A stretch of DNA of 8,125 nt, from NCBI GenBank assembly GCA_020349865.1, contig CP070700.1:156473-164597 (forward strand). Direction: 5' to 3'. A program made the translations under genes and the position numbers. Numbering within the stretch: the stretch's first letter is position 1; the number at the start of each line of letters is the position of its first letter. Positions 6,133 to 8,125 of the stretch are shown piece after piece. A model generated the notes under the pieces. The model saw only the letters and a list, made by a program, of their open reading frames with translations, was not told the DNA's origin and ran no database searches. The DNA is from Desulfobacteraceae bacterium (lineage in GTDB: Bacteria > Desulfobacterota > DSM-4660 > Desulfatiglandales > Desulfatiglandaceae).

Positions 6133-6642
6133 CTTTCAGTCCTTCGATTAAGCCTTGGTGATTGTATGGTAATGTGTTCCTATTCCGTAACAGATCTGTG
6201 AGAATGACGGGGATCGATATTGTCAAGCAAACGAAAGGACGGCCGCCTACCGAACGCGACAGGTTATTTGGATAGTCTTCAATTTGTCTTTTTGTATAGC
6301 TTACCAATAGAAATCGAGACTTTTCTGGGCTCTTCTTAGACAAGCAATTATGGACTGACGAACAGGATTGTTTAGGAGTGAAGATATACAATATGTTGGG
6401 GTAGGCTATACATTCAGGTTCATCTGTGAATCTTCATCCCGGTTGCATGCGTGGAAAACGTATCACATATTTCCTCGGAACTGAGGTAATCTCAATAAAT
6501 CACAGGTTGAGGCCACTATGAAATGCTGGCAGATTTAGGAAATTTAAATTTTTTGATTATATCTACTTATCTGTAATTCGGGACAATTTGTTAGATCATA
6601 TATTCTAAATTGGATTTTATGTTACATTCTGGAGGTGAAAAC
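6133..6642. other. Stretch without a supported gene
   Basis: A minus-strand frame (6074-6391) overlaps the amidase gene's 3' end and has no ribosome binding site. A short plus-strand frame from 6204 reads DIVKQTKGRPPTERDRLFG then stop; it may be a fragment of a DNA-binding protein or chance. There is a 10-bp palindrome ACAGATCTGT near 6189. No clear terminator follows the amidase gene and no convincing promoter precedes the small gene at 6643. Confidence 0.45.
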
Positions 6643-6783
6643 ATGGGAAATTTAGGGACTTTAGGTATCTTTTTTGCTGGCTTTTTTGGTGGTTTAGGTA
6701 TCTTCTTAGCTGCTTGTGGCCTCTTATGGTGGTGCTCTCTTTATCAAAAAATAAATTTACCAAAACAAAAAAAGAATAAATAA
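6643..6783 (+). CDS. Small hydrophobic membrane protein, 46 residues
   Basis: I do not recognise a family. The ATG at 6643 follows TCTGGAGGTGAAAAC, a near-ideal GGAGG at seven to eight bases. The protein begins MGNLGTLGIFF and has one long hydrophobic stretch (about residues 4-33) rich in Gly, Phe, Leu and Trp. It ends in a basic tail, QKINLPKQKKNK, so a single membrane span with the C-terminus in the cytoplasm is expected by the positive-inside rule. Small-residue spacing (GFFGGLG, AACG) suggests helix packing or oligomers. An internal repeat is visible: LGIFFAGFFGG then LGIFLAACGLL, matched in DNA by TTTAGGTATCTT at 6660-6671 and 6693-6704, 33 bp apart. It is monocistronic. Toxin-like peptide, small regulator of a membrane complex and signal-anchor peptide are all possible. 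Confidence 0.7.
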   Translation: MGNLGTLGIFFAGFFGGLGIFLAACGLLWWCSLYQKINLPKQKKNK

Positions 6784-7354
6784 TCTACACGCTGTGCAGC
6801 AATAGAAGCTTTGAGACAACTATGTATAGTTTATGGTATATGTTTAACCACATCACTGTCTCTTGCCTTGTTGGCCTTACAGGCGGGTGACCTATACGTT
6901 ATCGTGATTCCATATACTCTCCAACAAAACCAAATATCCGGCGTCCTCATTTTTTGCAGATTGTAAAATTTATCACAGGGCAAACGCCTTTTGAACTATC
7001 TGCAAAAATCACATGAATAAACGCTTTACAAAACCGTTGTTATCTCCAACTATTTCCACATTGGCAGGGTTCTGAAAAGTTGTGATATCCAATTGCCAAT
7101 CGATGTTTCAGCTCTTTTTCCGATTCTGTCAAATCAAGTTTAGATCAGGACACATTACTATGATTTCCTCATTTAATGTCAGCATTTCCACAAGGAATTA
7201 AATGAACCATATGTGTAATTCGGTATGAGCGGTATCAGCCATATCCAGCTCCAAGGGAACACTACAGCAGCTCGGCAAAGCCTCTCATTTTTGTTATAAA
7301 TGTGCCAATAGGGTAGAGTATGAGCGTACCTATTTCCTGTGGACTTGCCCACAT
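6784..7354. other. Stretch without a supported gene
   Basis: The main structure is a perfect 11-bp inverted repeat at 6951-7008. A 34-codon minus-strand frame (7040-7144), ending EPCQCGNSWR, looks protein-like but has no start or ribosome binding site and may be a remnant. No terminator with a T-run follows the small membrane protein. Confidence 0.45.
6951..7008. repeat. 11-bp perfect inverted repeat TTTTTGCAGAT / ATCTGCAAAAA
   Basis: The arms at 6951-6961 and 6998-7008 flank 36 bp. The Ts are at the outer 5' edge and the As at the outer 3' edge, so it is not an ordinary rho-independent terminator on either strand. It could be the ends of a tiny non-autonomous element or a structured RNA. 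Confidence 0.5.
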
Positions 7355-7399
7355 AAAAAAGCCCGGGCAGTTAAAAAGGAGACAAACCTGCCCGGGTTT
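7355..7399 (-). terminator. Rho-independent terminator of the zinc-ribbon gene
   Basis: The arms at 7359-7370 and 7388-7399 form a stem containing GCCCGGGCAG, with a 17-base loop. On the minus strand it is followed by a run of six Ts (7355-7360 read in reverse). It lies about 70 bases past the stop of the minus-strand gene at 7467-7655. Confidence 0.8.
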
Positions 7400-7466
7400 A
7401 AGCGAGTGGTTGTAGGGGGAAAGGGCTTATTGAAAAACCAAACTCGGATGTCAACAAATAACCTCG

Positions 7467-7655
7467 TTACTCCTTCTTCACAAAATGGTCCGTAGCTTGC
7501 CCGCACCTTGGGCACTTGCCCTCTCCTGGTTGAATCTTGAAGGGTCTCACTACAAAGACATTGTTGCAGCGGGGACACAAAAAGACAGCGCTGCTATATT
7601 CCCGCTCATCGCTTGAACCTGATCCATCATCTCCACTCTGCTTTCTCAATGACAT
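7467..7655 (-). CDS. Small zinc-ribbon protein, 62 residues
   Basis: Two CxxC knuckles are present, LCPRC (Cys27, Cys30) and KCPRC (Cys48, Cys51), 17 residues apart. They should bind one zinc ion in a rubredoxin-like ribbon. The first 20 residues (SGDDGSGSSDERE) are acidic and probably disordered; the end is basic-acidic (HFVKKE). The role is unknown: such short ribbons occur as accessory subunits or nucleic-acid and protein adaptors. The ATG at 7655 is supported by AAGGAGG about eight bases upstream, and the unit is bounded by a terminator at 7355-7399, so it is monocistronic and likely expressed. Zinc binding is family knowledge; partners are not indicated by neighbours. Confidence 0.82.
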   Translation of the reverse strand: MSLRKQSGDDGSGSSDEREYSSAVFLCPRCNNVFVVRPFKIQPGEGKCPRCGQATDHFVKKE

Positions 7656-7659
7656 TTAA

Positions 7660-7676
7660 CTCTTCCTCCTTAAGAG
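7660..7676 (-). promoter_or_regulatory. Ribosome binding site of zinc-ribbon gene in a hairpin loop
   Basis: On the minus strand, CTCTT and AAGAG form a 5-bp stem whose 7-base loop is AAGGAGG, the ribosome binding site. The site would stay accessible in the loop. The stem is weak, so its significance is uncertain. Confidence 0.35.
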
Positions 7677-7684
7677 AAGCATCT

Positions 7685-7714
7685 ATGCTATCTCTTTATC
7701 GTTCTGGGCATCAA
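7685..7714 (-). promoter_or_regulatory. Weak candidate promoter of the zinc-ribbon gene
   Basis: On the minus strand, TTGATG (7709-7714) and TAGCAT (7685-7690) are 18 bp apart, each matching four of six consensus bases. The position is right for the zinc-ribbon gene, with a leader of about 20-25 bases. Confidence 0.3.
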
Positions 7715-7731
7715 CTGCTGGCAGGTTTTGA

Positions 7732-7908
7732 AAAATTAAGCACTGCAAAGGGAGAATCAAGGAGGGAAATTTAGATTTTTGTTACTTAAATTCAAGACTA
7801 TTAATAAAAAAGGGAGAACCTTACAATGCTATGAAATATGTTAATGAAGGTGTTGTTCTTGTAGACGAAATTGGTTGGGAGTCGAGGAAATTAATTTTCT
7901 GGGGTTGA
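7732..7908 (+). pseudogene. Possible gene remnant or unrecognised short ORF
   Basis: The frame is open for 58 codons between TGA stops. It reads GNLDFCYLNSRLLIKKGEP and later MKYVNEGVVLVDEIGW, ending SRKLIFWG. The residues look protein-like. The only ATG (7831) would give 25 residues and has a GGGAG 14 bases away, too far to be convincing. I do not recognise the family. It may be the tail of a decayed gene or a chance frame. Confidence 0.25.
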
Positions 7909-8125
7909 AATCAAGAATACAGATTATGCAAAATGACGCCTCAGACCTGCGGCACCCTCGACTTTTGTAACGATAGGGTTTATTACCTGAATCTTGCACC
8001 ATTCTGATCAAATCTCGTGCAAGAAATTTTTTGCACGGTGTAATTTGAATGATTTATCAAATGGTTACAGACAGCCAAAAATTGCAGTGTCCCAAAAGCC
8101 GCAATTTCACTGGATACCCAGAGGA
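7909..8125. other. Right-edge stretch with no supported gene
   Basis: No coding frame is supported to the window edge. The only notable structure is the hairpin at 7992-8032. Confidence 0.5.
7992..8032 (+). terminator. Candidate rho-independent terminator
   Basis: TCTTGCAC (7992-7999) pairs perfectly with GTGCAAGA (8017-8024), with a 17-base loop, followed by AA and six Ts (8027-8032). The stem is only 8 bp with four G/C pairs, so it is modest. It could end transcripts from the open frame at 7732-7908. Confidence 0.35.

Noticed and set aside
6074..6391. 105-codon minus-strand frame
   Set aside because: It overlaps the amidase gene's 3' end in antisense, has no ribosome binding site and its product looks random.
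6951..7008. Reading the inverted repeat as an integron attC site or a terminator
   Set aside because: It lacks the attC core bases and has no T-run on the 3' side of either strand.
7330..7578. 82-codon minus-strand frame overlapping the zinc-ribbon gene
   Set aside because: It runs through the terminator hairpin and out of frame with the clear CxxC protein.

Overview
This is an AT-rich, gene-poor bacterial window. Five intact genes fill well under half of it, and the rest is intergenic sequence with repeats and gene remnants. Gene content suggests a Desulfobacterota (former Deltaproteobacteria) type genome: a DUF4382-type lipoprotein, a CheY-like regulator with a C-terminal tail containing SPWE, a lipoprotein form of a linear-amide C-N hydrolase, strong GGAGG ribosome binding sites and a possible sigma-54 promoter. 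That assignment is inference from style and families, not proof. It reads as an accessory or decaying chromosomal region rather than a phage or plasmid core.

Layout. At the left edge, on the minus strand, is the interior of a three-Cys-motif partner (TcmP) gene. It has lost its start, is followed by REP-like repeats, and runs out of the window. About 1.4 kb without a convincing gene follows, holding hairpins, palindromes and one copy of a 25-bp repeat. Positions 2014-3141 encode a DUF4382 lipoprotein with a candidate sigma-54 promoter and two competing start sites. Directly abutting its stop is the back half of a response-regulator receiver domain, a remnant. A convergent minus-strand gene (3841-4329) encodes an intact single-domain response regulator with a very good sigma-70 promoter and a perfect 16-bp palindrome in its leader. 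The second copy of the 25-bp repeat lies beyond that promoter. Positions 5035-6132 encode a lipid-anchored Ntn-type amidase, preceded by short repeats. Positions 6643-6783 hold a 46-residue membrane protein with an excellent ribosome binding site. Positions 7467-7655 (minus) encode a 62-residue zinc-ribbon protein with its own terminator.

How the genes work together. There is no multi-gene operon. The two lipoproteins are envelope proteins. The intact regulator has no output domain and no kinase in the window, so it must work with partners encoded elsewhere. No complete new system is evident. The best leads are the small membrane protein, the lipid-anchored Ntn hydrolase, the palindrome over the regulator's ribosome binding site, the 25-bp repeat pair bracketing the lipoprotein and regulator block, and the truncated TcmP locus.
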